Shown here piece by piece: positions 8,313-17,628 of a stretch of 64,000 bases of DNA. Source of the stretch: Staphylococcus pseudintermedius (lineage in GTDB: Bacteria; Bacillota; Bacilli; Staphylococcales; Staphylococcaceae); NCBI RefSeq assembly GCF_001792775.2, contig NZ_MLGE02000005.1, forward strand, positions 1 to 64,000, read 5' to 3'. A program made the translations under genes and the position numbers. The notes beneath the pieces are model-generated. The model did not search any database and was not told the DNA's origin. It saw only the letters and a list, made by a program, of their open reading frames with translations. Each line of letters begins with the position of its first letter. The stretch's first letter is position 1.

Positions 8313-10299
8313 TGCATATTGTATTTTAGGGAATCCGAACGTAGGAAAAACATCCCTTTTCAACGCTCTAACCGGTTCATATGAATATGTCGGAAACTGG
8401 AGCGGTGTCACAGTAGACAAAAAGGTCGGTCAACTTAAGAAAAATTCTGGTCATTTAATCGACTTACCAGGAATTTACGACTTAGTTCCCATTTCCCGTG
8501 ATGAAACTGTCGTAACCGATTATTTACTGCATGAAAAATTCGACGGCATGATCAATATTATCGATGCAGCTCAAATTAAACGCAATTTTAATTTAACTGT
8601 ACAATTGTTAGAGTATGGCGCGCCATTGCTCATCGGTCTGAACATGATTGACGTGGCTCATAAGCGCGGAATTCGGATTGATCATCAACGTTTAATGCGT
8701 CAATTGCATATTCCGATTATACCTGTTATTGCACGTACCGGTAAAGGGAGCGATGAAGTGCTCAATGCCCTTGCTGACCGTCATGTTTCTAGACAACGAC
8801 CTTTAAAAATCCATTATGGTGATGACGTTGAAAATTTATTAACACAACTTGTCAAAGCATTACCTACCACACTTTCATTAGCACAGCGCCATTACCGTTT
8901 TTTAACCATTCAATATTTACTTAATAATCCAGCTGTATTGCGATATTTAGATGAAGAAACGCTACAACAGTTTGAGACATTGACGGCACAGTTTAAACAG
9001 TTCAATACGCTCGACCTTGAACAACATATTTTGACATGTCGGCAACAGTATATTGACATCATGCTTGCTGAAATTGTGACTTATCCTGAGGCAGAGCGCC
9101 AACATTTGACTGAACGAATCGATGCGTTGCTCACACATAAAATACTGGGTATCCCTATCTTTTTAGGAATGATGTGGCTCATCTTTCAACTGACGTTTAC
9201 TTGGATTGGGACACCGCTTTCTGACCAGTTGGATGCATTTTTCGGAGGTCCTTTAACCGATCAAACGGTCAATATTATGGATAAGCTCGGTATTTATCCT
9301 GCCCTTCAAGACTTGGTGACAGACGGTATTATTGCGGGTGTTGGCGGTGTACTCGTGTTCATTCCACAAATTTTAGTGCTGTTCTTCTTCATTTCATTAT
9401 TAGAAGATTCAGGTTATATGGCGCGTATTGCAGTGATTATGGACCGGTTGATGGAAAAATTCGGCCTTAACGGCAAGTCATTTATTCCGATGATAATCGG
9501 TTTTGGTTGTAACGTACCAGGTATTATGGCGGCGCGCAGTATCGAAGAAGAAAAAGAACGGCTGACGACCATTTTAATTGCACCGTTCATGTCATGTTCT
9601 GCGCGACTTCCAGTATATGGGTTGTTCGTAGCGATTTTCTTCGCACAACATCAAGCACTTGTCGTGTTAAGTCTATACGTATTAGGCATTGTTGTTGCGT
9701 TACTCGTGAGCTGGTTACTATCTAAAACGGTGCTAAAAAAAGATACATCTATTTTTGTCATAGAGTTACCACCATATCGATTACCTTCAATTAAAACATT
9801 ATGGCGTAGCACTTGGGAAAAAGGAAAAGGGTTCGTTAAAAAAGCAGGTACATTTATTTTTGCAGGTTCTATTGTGATTTGGTCACTCAATTACACGGGC
9901 CCATCTGGTATGGATGTCCCTATCGACCAAAGTTTCTTACACATGATTGGTGCGGCTATTGCACCACTGATTACACCACTTGGATTCAGTTCATGGCAAA
10001 CCGCTGCGACACTCATTCCTGGATTTTTAGCGAAAGAAGTTATCATTAGTTCCATGGCCATTATTTTTGCGGTCAGTGAAGAGAGTCTCGTCGCTACTGT
10101 ATCAACACATTTCACAGCACTCTCTGCCTATTCATTCATGGTTTTTATTTTACTTTACACCCCATGTTTAGCGACAGTGGCTGCGATACGTAAAGAAACC
10201 CTTTCATGGAAATGGACGATGCTTGCTGTGACGTACCCCTTTGTCATTGCATACGTGTTGTCATTGCTAGTCTATCAAATCGGTTCGCACTTTATATAG
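8305..10299 (+). CDS. feoB: Ferrous iron transporter FeoB
   Basis: Membrane Fe(II) transporter of 664 aa. The N-terminal G domain has GNPNVGKT (residues 9-16), switch-region [13 protein letters not shown] in [11 protein letters not shown], and GLNMID as the base-specificity motif. The C-terminal half holds two Gate regions with about 8-10 membrane segments, including [14 protein letters not shown] and [14 protein letters not shown], whose Cys residues are conserved in FeoB. The start at 8305 has GGAG seven nt upstream, whereas the open frame extends back to 8272 inside feoA. Length is normal and there is no sign of damage. Confidence 0.95.
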   Translation: MSNAYCILGNPNVGKTSLFNALTGSYEYVGNWSGVTVDKKVGQLKKNSGHLIDLPGIYDLVPISRDETVVTDYLLHEKFDGMINIIDAAQIKRNFNLTVQLLEYGAPLLIGLNMIDVAHKRGIRIDHQRLMRQLHIPIIPVIARTGKGSDEVLNALADRHVSRQRPLKIHYGDDVENLLTQLVKALPTTLSLAQRHYRFLTIQYLLNNPAVLRYLDEETLQQFETLTAQFKQFNTLDLEQHILTCRQQYIDIMLAEIVTYPEAERQHLTERIDALLTHKILGIPIFLGMMWLIFQLTFTWIGTPLSDQLDAFFGGPLTDQTVNIMDKLGIYPALQDLVTDGIIAGVGGVLVFIPQILVLFFFISLLEDSGYMARIAVIMDRLMEKFGLNGKSFIPMIIGFGCNVPGIMAARSIEEEKERLTTILIAPFMSCSARLPVYGLFVAIFFAQHQALVVLSLYVLGIVVALLVSWLLSKTVLKKDTSIFVIELPPYRLPSIKTLWRSTWEKGKGFVKKAGTFIFAGSIVIWSLNYTGPSGMDVPIDQSFLHMIGAAIAPLITPLGFSSWQTAATLIPGFLAKEVIISSMAIIFAVSEESLVATVSTHFTALSAYSFMVFILLYTPCLATVAAIRKETLSWKWTMLAVTYPFVIAYVLSLLVYQIGSHFI

Positions 10300-10311
10300 G
10301 AGGCGTTGAAA

Positions 10312-10470
10312 TTGACGTTATTCATTAATTTATTATTGATTGCATTGATATTAGGTTATGCAACTTGGGTAATGCTTAGTTTTTTCAAAAAGTCGAAGCA
10401 AGGAAAGTGTAGTGCATGTGAAAGTAGTAAGGGTTGTCCGATTGAAAGTTTACCGAAACATTTGCAGTGA
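10312..10470 (+). CDS. FeoB-associated Cys-rich membrane miniprotein
   Basis: A 52-aa protein with one N-terminal membrane helix (MTLFINLLLIALILGYATWV) followed by a basic linker and a CSACESSKGCP cluster. This matches the FeoB-associated Cys-rich membrane protein family that closes many Firmicute feo operons. TTG at 10312 is taken as start because GGAGG lies eight nt upstream; another TTG at 10306 is too close. It lies 12 nt after feoB. The cysteines may hold iron or serve a redox role, but function is unproven. Confidence 0.82.
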   Translation: MTLFINLLLIALILGYATWVMLSFFKKSKQGKCSACESSKGCPIESLPKHLQ

Positions 10471-10558
10471 TGGGCCCAACCCACATCTTCGTTTCTGTTG
10501 CTCATCTATTTTTTGAGTGAGGATAAGTAAGCGAAGATACAAATGATTGACTATACAA

Positions 10559-10618
10559 TAAAGAAGACTGGGTTGAAAACGCACTGCTTCAAGTGGTTTC
10601 AGGTACCCAGTCTTTTTG
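10559..10618. terminator. Bidirectional terminator between feo operon and abcA
   Basis: AAAGAAGACTGGGT pairs with ACCCAGTCTTTTT, with an additional inner CACT/AGTG helix. T-runs occur on both strands, so it can serve the convergent feo and abcA transcripts. Confidence 0.75.
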
Positions 10619-10627
10619 TTTTCGTTA

Positions 10628-12382
10628 TCATTCTGTTTCAGTTTGTTCTGTTACTGCTCGATGCTGTGTTAAATTTTGGGTTTCAACAAATTGCTGATAC
10701 ATGGCGTGTGTTTGCATTAATTCTTCATGACGTCCTCTGCCTGTTACTTCGCCATGGTCTAAGAAAATAATCTGACCCGCTTTTTTAATTGTAGAGAGAC
10801 GGTGGGCAATGACGATTGTCGTACGGTTTTCCATTAAAATATCTAATGCTTCTTGAATTTTACGCTCACTTTCACTATCTAAGTTTGCAGTTGCCTCATC
10901 TAATAACAGAATGTCAGGATTTTTCACAAAGCTTCGTGCAATATCGATGCGCTGACGTTGACCGCCTGACAGCTTCAAGCCGCGCTCTCCAACGATTGTG
11001 TCGTAACCTTGTTCAAATTCCATAATAAATTCATGACAGTTCGCAAGTTTTGCATAGTGAATCAATTCTTCTTCAGGCACTTCACGATCCACACCATATA
11101 AAATATTATCGCGTATCGTTCCGTTCATCATCGCATTACTTTGCATGACGTAACCGATTTTTCTACGCCAATCTGTTAACGATAACGCATCAATGGAAGT
11201 ACCATCATAATAAATGCCACCTTGATCAATCTCATACATCCGTTCAATCAAACTGAACAATGTGCTTTTACCCGAACCAGACGGCCCTACAAAAGCAGTC
11301 ACTTCGCCACGCAATACATTAAATGACACATCTTTAAGCACTGGTGTATCATCATATCCAAAGTAGACATGATCAAATTTCAAGTCACCAGTTGGAATCT
11401 CATCTTGTAAATTCGGTGCGGCGATGTTTTCAAGTGGTTCATGTAAAATTTCATAAATGCGTTGGCTCGCCCCTACTGCTTTTTTATAATCCGTTACTAA
11501 TGTAGAAAGGTTGATCAAAGGTATCGATAAGTTTAAAACGTAAAAAATCATCGCTACGAGTGTCCCCGCTGAAATCGCGCCCGAAGCAATACGCATGCCT
11601 CCAAAACCTAGAATAATACCAATCGTAATCAGCATAATAATCCCTGAAATCGGTTGAACGACGGCCGCAATTTTCGCTTGTTTCAGCCCCAAGTTATAAA
11701 TTGTCTTAAGATTGCTATGCGCCTTATCTAATTCTAGTTTCTCAGTATTGGCCACTTTCACTAAACGCATTTCTGTCAATACACGCCCGAGTAGCCCGCT
11801 AAAATTCGCAATTTCAGTTTGCGTATTCGTTGATATTTTTTGCATAATTTTACCGAGTGGCACAATCACTAATATGAATATAGGAATGGTAATAAATGTA
11901 AGGAGAGTCATTTGCCAATCCAAAACAAACAGCATAATTAATGACCCAATGAGCGTAATCACCGCGGGAAAAAACCCTGGTAACTTTTGTGATATAAAAT
12001 CATTGATTACTTTCGTATCATCTGTTAAACGACTCATCAATTGCCCGCTTTCATTTTTATCAAAAAACGGCATTTTCAAGTGGATAATATGCTCCCATAA
12101 CACAGAACGAATGGCATAAATAATTTTTTCGCCTATTTTATTAAGTAAATAGTAACCGAAACCACTTAACACGGCATTCACTAAAAATACCGCTACCAGT
12201 GCAATAATAAATACAGGACTAATCGATTCAAAAGTAAATTTGTCGACCACCTGCCCTGTAAATAAAGGAACTAATAATCCGGTCAAACTACCTATTGAAG
12301 CAATCGTCACGGCCACGATAATTAATCCAACTGGCCATGAAATTTTCTTTAATAAAAATACAAGTGGGTTGCGTGCTTTCAT
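10628..12382 (-). CDS. abcA: ABC multidrug-type exporter AbcA
   Basis: Half-transporter of 584 aa: six membrane helices in residues 15-310, then an ATPase domain with GPSGSGKST (Walker A), LKLSGGQRQRIDIARS (signature) and ILLLDEATANLDSE (Walker B). The gene is divergent from pbp4, exactly the arrangement of S. aureus abcA/pbp4. There AbcA contributes to export of hydrophobic compounds and beta-lactam response. The start at 12382 has AGAGG nine nt upstream. The acidic, Gln/Thr-rich tail (TEQTETE) is slightly longer than the roughly 575 aa I recall for S. aureus. Export substrate here is inferred. Confidence 0.88.
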   Translation of the reverse strand: MKARNPLVFLLKKISWPVGLIIVAVTIASIGSLTGLLVPLFTGQVVDKFTFESISPVFIIALVAVFLVNAVLSGFGYYLLNKIGEKIIYAIRSVLWEHIIHLKMPFFDKNESGQLMSRLTDDTKVINDFISQKLPGFFPAVITLIGSLIMLFVLDWQMTLLTFITIPIFILVIVPLGKIMQKISTNTQTEIANFSGLLGRVLTEMRLVKVANTEKLELDKAHSNLKTIYNLGLKQAKIAAVVQPISGIIMLITIGIILGFGGMRIASGAISAGTLVAMIFYVLNLSIPLINLSTLVTDYKKAVGASQRIYEILHEPLENIAAPNLQDEIPTGDLKFDHVYFGYDDTPVLKDVSFNVLRGEVTAFVGPSGSGKSTLFSLIERMYEIDQGGIYYDGTSIDALSLTDWRRKIGYVMQSNAMMNGTIRDNILYGVDREVPEEELIHYAKLANCHEFIMEFEQGYDTIVGERGLKLSGGQRQRIDIARSFVKNPDILLLDEATANLDSESERKIQEALDILMENRTTIVIAHRLSTIKKAGQIIFLDHGEVTGRGRHEELMQTHAMYQQFVETQNLTQHRAVTEQTETE

Positions 12383-12579
12383 AACTTCATACCTCTTTTA
12401 TTTTCGTTATAGTGATGCTATAAGACGCCCCTCAGTCTTCATTCACTATGAAGGCAGTCTTACCGCATTTACGATTACCTCTACTTTTACCCTTCAACAG
12501 ATTGTTCTCAAAGTGACCACAACGGCTCAACTCGGTTTCATATCTTCTCTTATGCCCCTCATATCAGTCTGCATTAACA

Positions 12580-12608
12580 TTTATAAACGACAAACTTTGT
12601 GGTAAAAT
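12580..12608 (+). promoter_or_regulatory. Probable pbp4 promoter
   Basis: TTTATA and TAAAAT hexamers are separated by 17 nt and end 48 bp before the pbp4 ATG. Moderate match only. Confidence 0.45.
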
Positions 12609-12656
12609 GAATCTTGTTGTTTATCATTTATAGTTTTTTAGATTGAGGGAATACAT

Positions 12657-13934
12657 ATGAAAAAAATAATATTGTCCATTGTGGTTGTATTCTTCGCTTC
12701 CACTATTATAACACCTTTTGCACGTGCATATACACCCACACCGGTTGAACTTGCACAACAAAGTGGTTATCCTGTTACGTGGGCTTATCAACCTGAAGGC
12801 ATGATCAACATCAGTCAAACAGGACAAATTTTGTATGAGTTTCAAAGCGAACAACAATGGTATCCTGCTTCTATGACCAAACTCATGACAATGTACTTAA
12901 CGTTACAAGCTGTCAAAGAAAAGAAGTTATCTTTAAACGACACGGTCCAAATCACTGACCAACATTACCGGATGTCCACCTTACCAGAGTTGAGTAATAC
13001 GAAACTTTATCCTGGTGAAACATACACCGTTGCAGAATTGCTTCAGATTACAGTCTCCGCTTCAAGTAACGCAGCTGCACTGATTTTAGCCAATCAAGTT
13101 TCAGATAGCACATCAGACTTTGTCGATAAAATGAATGACACTGCCAAATCTCTAGGTATGACGCACACCCACTATGTGAATCCTACTGGTGCAGAAAATC
13201 GCTTATTATTGGAATTCGCGCCAAAGAAATACCAACACGAATCATCTTCAACATCTTCAGCACGCGACTATGCCATACTTGCCCAGCATGTTGTGAAAGA
13301 CACACCTAAAATTTTATATTTCACCAAACAAATTGCACCGACACAACACGGTGTCACATACTATACCTTTAACGATTTGTTAGAAGGTGGTAACATGAGC
13401 TTACCTGGCACAGATGGATTGAAAACGGGTTCGAGTGATATTGCAGACTACAACAATTCATTAACGACAAAACGTGGAAAATTCCGCATTTTCCATATTA
13501 TTATGGGCGCTGGAGATTATAAACATCTCGGTGGCGAGAAACAGCGTAACATGATGAGCGCGAGTGCCATTAATTATACGTTTTCACAATATGACTATAA
13601 AAAGATAGTGTCTAAAGGTAAACACAAAATTGATGGAAAATCGTACTATGTGACAGAAGATTTATACGATGTCGTGCCGAAAGACATGTCTAAACCTTAT
13701 CATCTTGTCGTCAAAGATAGTCAAGTACATCTCGATTATCCACGCAAGTTCATTACGAAAAACGACGGGCCTCCAACCGTAAAAGTTGAAAATCCGCTTA
13801 TCTATGAATCTAAATCTGTTGTCGTCTCAAGTTGGCATGCATTTCCAATATTGACGTCACTCGCATTTCTCGTCATTGTACTCATCCTTGCATTTATTTT
13901 ACGTCGCTTGTTGAAATTGCTATTCAGAAAATAA
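12657..13934 (+). CDS. pbp4: Penicillin-binding protein 4 (transpeptidase/carboxypeptidase)
   Basis: Low-molecular-mass PBP of 425 aa. A Sec signal peptide spans residues 1-24 (cleavage after FARA). The serine-peptidase motifs are SMTK (72-75), SSN (136-138) and KTG (256-258). A beta-rich C-terminal domain is followed by a membrane anchor (about 393-416) and a basic tail. In S. aureus, PBP4 raises peptidoglycan cross-linking late in wall synthesis and contributes to beta-lactam resistance. The gene is divergent from abcA and next to the teichoic-acid genes, as in S. aureus. GAGGG lies 7 nt before the start. Confidence 0.94.
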   Translation: MKKIILSIVVVFFASTIITPFARAYTPTPVELAQQSGYPVTWAYQPEGMINISQTGQILYEFQSEQQWYPASMTKLMTMYLTLQAVKEKKLSLNDTVQITDQHYRMSTLPELSNTKLYPGETYTVAELLQITVSASSNAAALILANQVSDSTSDFVDKMNDTAKSLGMTHTHYVNPTGAENRLLLEFAPKKYQHESSSTSSARDYAILAQHVVKDTPKILYFTKQIAPTQHGVTYYTFNDLLEGGNMSLPGTDGLKTGSSDIADYNNSLTTKRGKFRIFHIIMGAGDYKHLGGEKQRNMMSASAINYTFSQYDYKKIVSKGKHKIDGKSYYVTEDLYDVVPKDMSKPYHLVVKDSQVHLDYPRKFITKNDGPPTVKVENPLIYESKSVVVSSWHAFPILTSLAFLVIVLILAFILRRLLKLLFRK

Positions 13935-14081
13935 AAATCGTGATGTCGATTGATTTAACAATGTGATAACGATTAAACTGATGACTTTGAATAGGCTTGA
14001 CTTATAAAAACTGAGCAGCCTCAAAACAGTGCACCCTTGTGATGAGCGGATGAAACGCATATATAACTACCACCATAAAAT

Positions 14082-14130
14082 AAAGTGGATGGGCGTAGAA
14101 TGTCATAATTTTACGGCTATCCACTTTTTT
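14082..14130. terminator. Terminator downstream of pbp4
   Basis: AAAGTGGAT pairs with ATCCACTTT and is followed by TTTTTT on the plus strand. Inner pairing GCGTA/TACGG is imperfect. It lies 150 nt after pbp4; the space between (13935-14081) shows no gene. Confidence 0.65.
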
Positions 14131-14151
14131 ATGATGCATTTTTTTGAAACT

Positions 14152-14607
14152 TTATATTAAATAATTAATCAACATAAATCTATTTTCCCTTTGCTCTTCA
14201 GTCAACGGCACATGATCAACATTAACTTCTGTGAAAAACGTCCAAGGTAGATGATTTTCCTTTGCATATTTTACAGCTTCCAATGTATCTCGATAGTCCA
14301 GTACACTATCGTAGTCATCTTGGATAACGTAAACTTCTGTTTTAATATCGTTTATTAAAATTTTTCCAATTAAAAACTGTTTGTATATCTTCTACACTAA
14401 ACCTTTCATTGAACCATTCACTTTCTAATGGATAGGCATTTATAATAGACTCCTTGTAACGTTTAGATAATATTGTTTTATTATTTAGCATATTTTTTCA
14501 ATACTATCTTTATCACATATAATTTTATTCTCATACAAAAATATGGGTTTGTTTGCATCTGAGAAAGCCAATCATACAGGATTACCAAAACGACTATTAA
14601 TGAACAC
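14152..14607 (-). pseudogene. Broken gene downstream of the MFS exporter (unknown family)
   Basis: Starting from a GTG at 14607 behind a G-rich box, the minus strand encodes MFINSRFGNPV, an in-frame TGA, then LAFSDANKPIFLYENK. The frame shifts near 14490 into NNKTILSKRYKESIIN and AYPLESEWFNERFSVEDIQT. It shifts again near 14365 into ILINDIKTEVYVIQDDYDSV, ending NRFMLINYLI at 14152. Joined, the pieces make one protein of about 150 aa. I do not recognise its family. One stop and two frameshifts show decay. It overlaps the end of the MFS gene, so it was the last gene of that cassette. Confidence 0.7.
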
Positions 14608-15799
14608 TCCCCCCTTCCTTATAATGTCTTTTCATAGCAGTAAAGAATAATGGCAATAGAAAAGCATTGAATATTAATAGCGAGGTACATATGACTAATG
14701 CAATCGTGATGGACATATTGTATAAATAACCGCCAAACGTACCTCCTAAGGCGTCTCCTATAAAAAATGAAGATTGTGATAATCCAAAAAAGAAGCCTAA
14801 ATGCGGTTTAGGAAAAAGCTCTAATTCTATCAATTCTTGAGCGATTGCCGATCCAGTATATAAAAATGCTCTAAACACTAAAATCAATAATATGATTAAA
14901 CTTGGTAACGATGTTAAAAACAATAAGAGTAATAGACCTGCAACGAGTTCACTTATAAAAAATAGCCACTGTTTATAACGACTGACATTTTTACTTGCAT
15001 AAATAGGCGCTGCAAAAATAGCTGTCAAACTAATCATCGCCATGAATAAACCTATCAGTGACACTGATATGCCTTGATGTTTTAAAATAACTGGAATGAA
15101 TGGACTAATTAAACTGACTGACACGCCTGCAATCATTCCTAAAGCCACTATTCCATTCATCATTAACTTATATTCTTTTAAAGATTTTCTAGAATGTGTC
15201 TGATTTCCCTCAGTTTCTGTGACTTTTTTAGAGAATTTAGGAACTAAAAAAATAGTTAGACAACAGCATAGCGCCGCCAAAATGAGCACATATGCCATAG
15301 GACTTTCAACCAAGTAAGAAAACAACCACACTAGAATCCCGGATAGAGATGTCCCAATCATAATTCCTGTATGATTGCCCATTTCACTTATAGAAACCAA
15401 AGCTGGGCGATCTTCTTCTGTCCCTAAAGACACAATCCAAAATCGCATGGAGATAATCACAAGTGAAGCTCCTAATCCGGCAATAAAACCTGATATCCCT
15501 GCAATCCAGAAAGAAAATGTGAACATCCTTAATGCTAAACCAACTGCATAAACGGTTACACCAAGTCTTAATGCAAAGTGAGGCGAAATCTTATCCCCCA
15601 ACTTTCCTGTAAAAAATGAAAGTATTCCTGCAACTGCCATCATGGTATACGAAAAACCAAATGAGGTTAAAGCATGGTTTTCTTCAAACCATAATGCATG
15701 TATCGTTTTTGAAAGATACATTGAGAAATAAAAAAAGAGACTAAACCATAAAAATTTTTGAGCTGAAGGGAAATTTTTTAATGTATTCAATAGTTTCAT
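14597..15799 (-). CDS. MFS transporter of the accessory cassette
   Basis: Major facilitator of 400 aa with twelve predicted membrane segments and a central basic loop near residues 190-210. GKLGDKISPHFALRLG matches the loop 2-3 MFS signature. The frame is intact. The start ATG overlaps the preceding broken gene's stop (TAATG), so they were co-translated. Because the cassette starts with a tiny basic peptide gene, exporting a peptide or a small product is plausible but inferred. Drug efflux is an alternative. It lies between pbp4 and tagD, where S. aureus has no such gene. Confidence 0.8.
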   Translation of the reverse strand: MKLLNTLKNFPSAQKFLWFSLFFYFSMYLSKTIHALWFEENHALTSFGFSYTMMAVAGILSFFTGKLGDKISPHFALRLGVTVYAVGLALRMFTFSFWIAGISGFIAGLGASLVIISMRFWIVSLGTEEDRPALVSISEMGNHTGIMIGTSLSGILVWLFSYLVESPMAYVLILAALCCCLTIFLVPKFSKKVTETEGNQTHSRKSLKEYKLMMNGIVALGMIAGVSVSLISPFIPVILKHQGISVSLIGLFMAMISLTAIFAAPIYASKNVSRYKQWLFFISELVAGLLLLLFLTSLPSLIILLILVFRAFLYTGSAIAQELIELELFPKPHLGFFFGLSQSSFFIGDALGGTFGGYLYNMSITIALVICTSLLIFNAFLLPLFFTAMKRHYKEGGSVH

Positions 15800-16274
15800 T
15801 ATTTCGACTCCCTTTTAATAGATGCTAAATGATCTTTATTTTGCTTCAATAAATCGTTATGAGGGTATTTATTACAAACCTTTTCAAAAATATCAATTAC
15901 TTTTGTAATATGATCGGTATTGAGATAGGCTTCTACTAATAAAATAACTAAGCTAATATAAATTTCCTCATCCACTGCTACTTCATCTAACATATTTTCA
16001 TTAAGTGCATCTTTTACTACCTTCTCTAAATAGTCTTTATAATATTCTTCTTGAACAAGGTTTTCAAAATATATATTTCCTATTTCATATTTTCTATAAA
16101 TTCTAAAAATATATTAGAACCAACATCTATTTGTCCTTTAGGATGTACATATATAAATCTATTTTTAATTGCCAGTAAATTATAAGAAATATAACGTTCC
16201 ATCCGAGCTTTAGTCGAAAACCTGAGTTGATTCGAATAATTTTGTTTATCAGTTAAACTTCCATAATCATTCAT
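15799..16274 (-). pseudogene. Frameshifted gene upstream of the MFS exporter
   Basis: Two overlapping frames form one broken gene. The first, from ATG at 16274, runs MNDYGSLTDKQNYSNQLRFS to DVGSNIF and stops at 16080. The second continues as RIYRKYEIGNIYFENLVQEE to KDHLASIKRESK, ending at 15799. The switch lies at a run of Ts near 16105. The second half (VEAYLNTDHITKVIDIFEKV) looks like a helical repeat. Joined length is about 155 aa, or about 205 if the piece at 16271-16425 belongs to the same gene. No family recognised. Confidence 0.7.
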
Positions 16275-16425
16275 TTTATTTTTTTAATAGGATCCATAAG
16301 TGAATACAATTGATATTCAAAATTTTTTCTTGGTTCGAAACTTATTCGGTGTATAAACAATCGTAGTAGCTGAAAGTTAACTAAATCATTAGAATAACAT
16401 TTTTAATAAGATTTTCATTCAACAT
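16271..16425 (-). pseudogene. Frameshifted short reading frame, 5' part of the same cassette
   Basis: A good ribosome-binding site (AAAGGAG, 7 nt spacing) precedes ATG at 16425, giving MLNENLIKNVILMI and then a stop. The next frame reads NDLVNFQLLRLFIHRISFEP on to LMDPIKKIK, ending at 16271 with an ATGA overlap onto the next frame. It is either a small gene with one frameshift or the beginning of the broken gene at 15799-16274. No family recognised. Confidence 0.55.
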
Positions 16426-16449
16426 CCCTTTTCTCCTTTAAGTATCAAA

Positions 16450-16492
16450 AAGAAAAAGCTTCATTTTGATATGAGAAGCTTTTTCCTTTTTT
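16450..16492. terminator. Hairpin between peptide gene and downstream cassette
   Basis: AAAAAGCTTC (16453-16462) and GAAGCTTTTT (16475-16484) form a perfect 10-bp stem with T-runs on both strands. It lies right after the peptide gene on the minus strand, so it may act as a leaky terminator that keeps peptide transcripts in excess over the downstream genes. Confidence 0.75.
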
Positions 16493-16514
16493 TAACTTCA
16501 ATTTTATAAAGTGA

Positions 16515-16595
16515 TTATTTTACGACTTTCCCTGAACGTTTGACTGAAAATTTCGATTTTTTAGATTTCGGTGCTTTTTTTACCAATTCTATCAT
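16515..16595 (-). CDS. 26-aa basic peptide, putative cassette precursor peptide
   Basis: A complete frame of 26 codons starts at ATG 16595, preceded by GAGGTG (16599-16604). It begins MIELVKKAPKSKKSK and ends KRSGKVVK. It has ten lysines, one arginine and a single glutamate, with no cysteine. A strong hairpin follows and then the MFS cassette, the usual layout of a secreted peptide or bacteriocin precursor. No leader cleavage site (for example double glycine) is visible. It could instead be a spurious frame; the ribosome-binding site and terminator argue otherwise. Confidence 0.5.
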   Translation of the reverse strand: MIELVKKAPKSKKSKFSVKRSGKVVK

Positions 16596-16604
16596 TATCA
16601 CCTC

Positions 16605-17081
16605 ATTATGTTATTAAAAAGTAGTTCGCGAGCTTCTTTTTTAATAATGCACCACTCAATAAAGCATTCTACAACAGTATTATAAAAATTATTAAATTAT
16701 TTGTTGCTATCGTATATGAGAAAGCATATAAATTTGCTACGTCTTTATGAAAAAACAGTCATTTATGTAGCTTCACTTTTGAACATTTATTGTCATCAAC
16801 GTGGACCTATAATTTTTGGAACGCTAACTGTGTCTTCAAATTCCGAAAAGCGAGGTTCACCTCTTTCTTGTGCTTTTAATCAAGTTGTATCGCTTTTAAA
16901 TTTAAAAGGCACTTGTATGTAGAAATTGTGAAATCCTCCTCAACTTAGATTGATTCAATTTGTGTTATATTTCTCTAAAGATTGACTATAGAGGAGACAT
17001 GCTAATGGAAAGGGGTCACAGGTTTTCTGTCCTTTATTTTTCGACATATTTATGTAAGTCAAACTTCAGAATAACAGTCAT
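16605..17081. other. Gene-poor stretch between peptide cassette and tagD
   Basis: AT-rich. Short frames on the plus strand (for example 16701-16922 and 16960-17160) have no convincing ribosome-binding sites or family features. The first 100 bases presumably hold the promoter of the peptide cassette. Confidence 0.5.
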
Positions 17082-17129
17082 AAAAAAGGACCGAAAATGC
17101 GATACTCCACACGCTTTCGGTCTTTTTTT
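17082..17129. terminator. tagD terminator
   Basis: GGACCGAAA pairs with TTTCGGTC, flanked by A6 and T7, so it works in both directions. It lies just after the tagD stop (17137). Confidence 0.8.
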
Positions 17130-17136
17130 ATTCCCA

Positions 17137-17535
17137 TTATTTTGCGTCTTTACCGTATAATTCTTGTTTGATTTGTGTTGTAGAAATACCTTCCGTACGT
17201 TTCAAGTAAATCACTTCACATTTATCTTTTAAGAAATCAAATTCGCCTTCCCAATCATGCCCCATTACAAATGTATCGATTTCATACTTCTCAACGTCGG
17301 TTTCTTTTTGGCCCCAATCATTTTCAGGAATGACAAGGTCAACGTAACGAATCGATTCAAGCATCATTTTACGTTGTTCAAAATTGTAATATGATTTTTT
17401 GTTTTTAATGCGGTTGAATTCATCACTTGAGAGTGCTACAACGAGGTAATCCCCCATTTCACGTGCACGTCTTAGTAATTCAATATGTCCATAGTGTAAA
17501 AGATCATACGTTCCATATGTAATGACACGTTTCAT
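17137..17535 (-). CDS. tagD: Glycerol-3-phosphate cytidylyltransferase TagD
   Basis: The 132-aa enzyme makes CDP-glycerol from CTP and glycerol-3-phosphate for wall teichoic acid. The nucleotidyltransferase motif HYGH lies at residues 14-17 (YGTYDLLHYGHIELLRRA), and the second signature RTEGISTT is near the C-terminus. Length is exactly typical. It is the last gene of tagG-tagB-tagD, 93 bp after tagB; S. aureus has tagX in this gap, absent here. Confidence 0.95.
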   Translation of the reverse strand: MKRVITYGTYDLLHYGHIELLRRAREMGDYLVVALSSDEFNRIKNKKSYYNFEQRKMMLESIRYVDLVIPENDWGQKETDVEKYEIDTFVMGHDWEGEFDFLKDKCEVIYLKRTEGISTTQIKQELYGKDAK

Positions 17536-17628
17536 CTTTACACCTCCTTAACATGTTTAATATTTTCTTCATTTTGTAGAATTATAGCATAAACATTTCT
17601 CGATTCCTAAAAATATCCAGTGTTTACG

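Noticed and set aside
16701-17160. Two short plus-strand frames before tagD
   Set aside because: No ribosome-binding sites; the second runs into the tagD terminator; residues look random.
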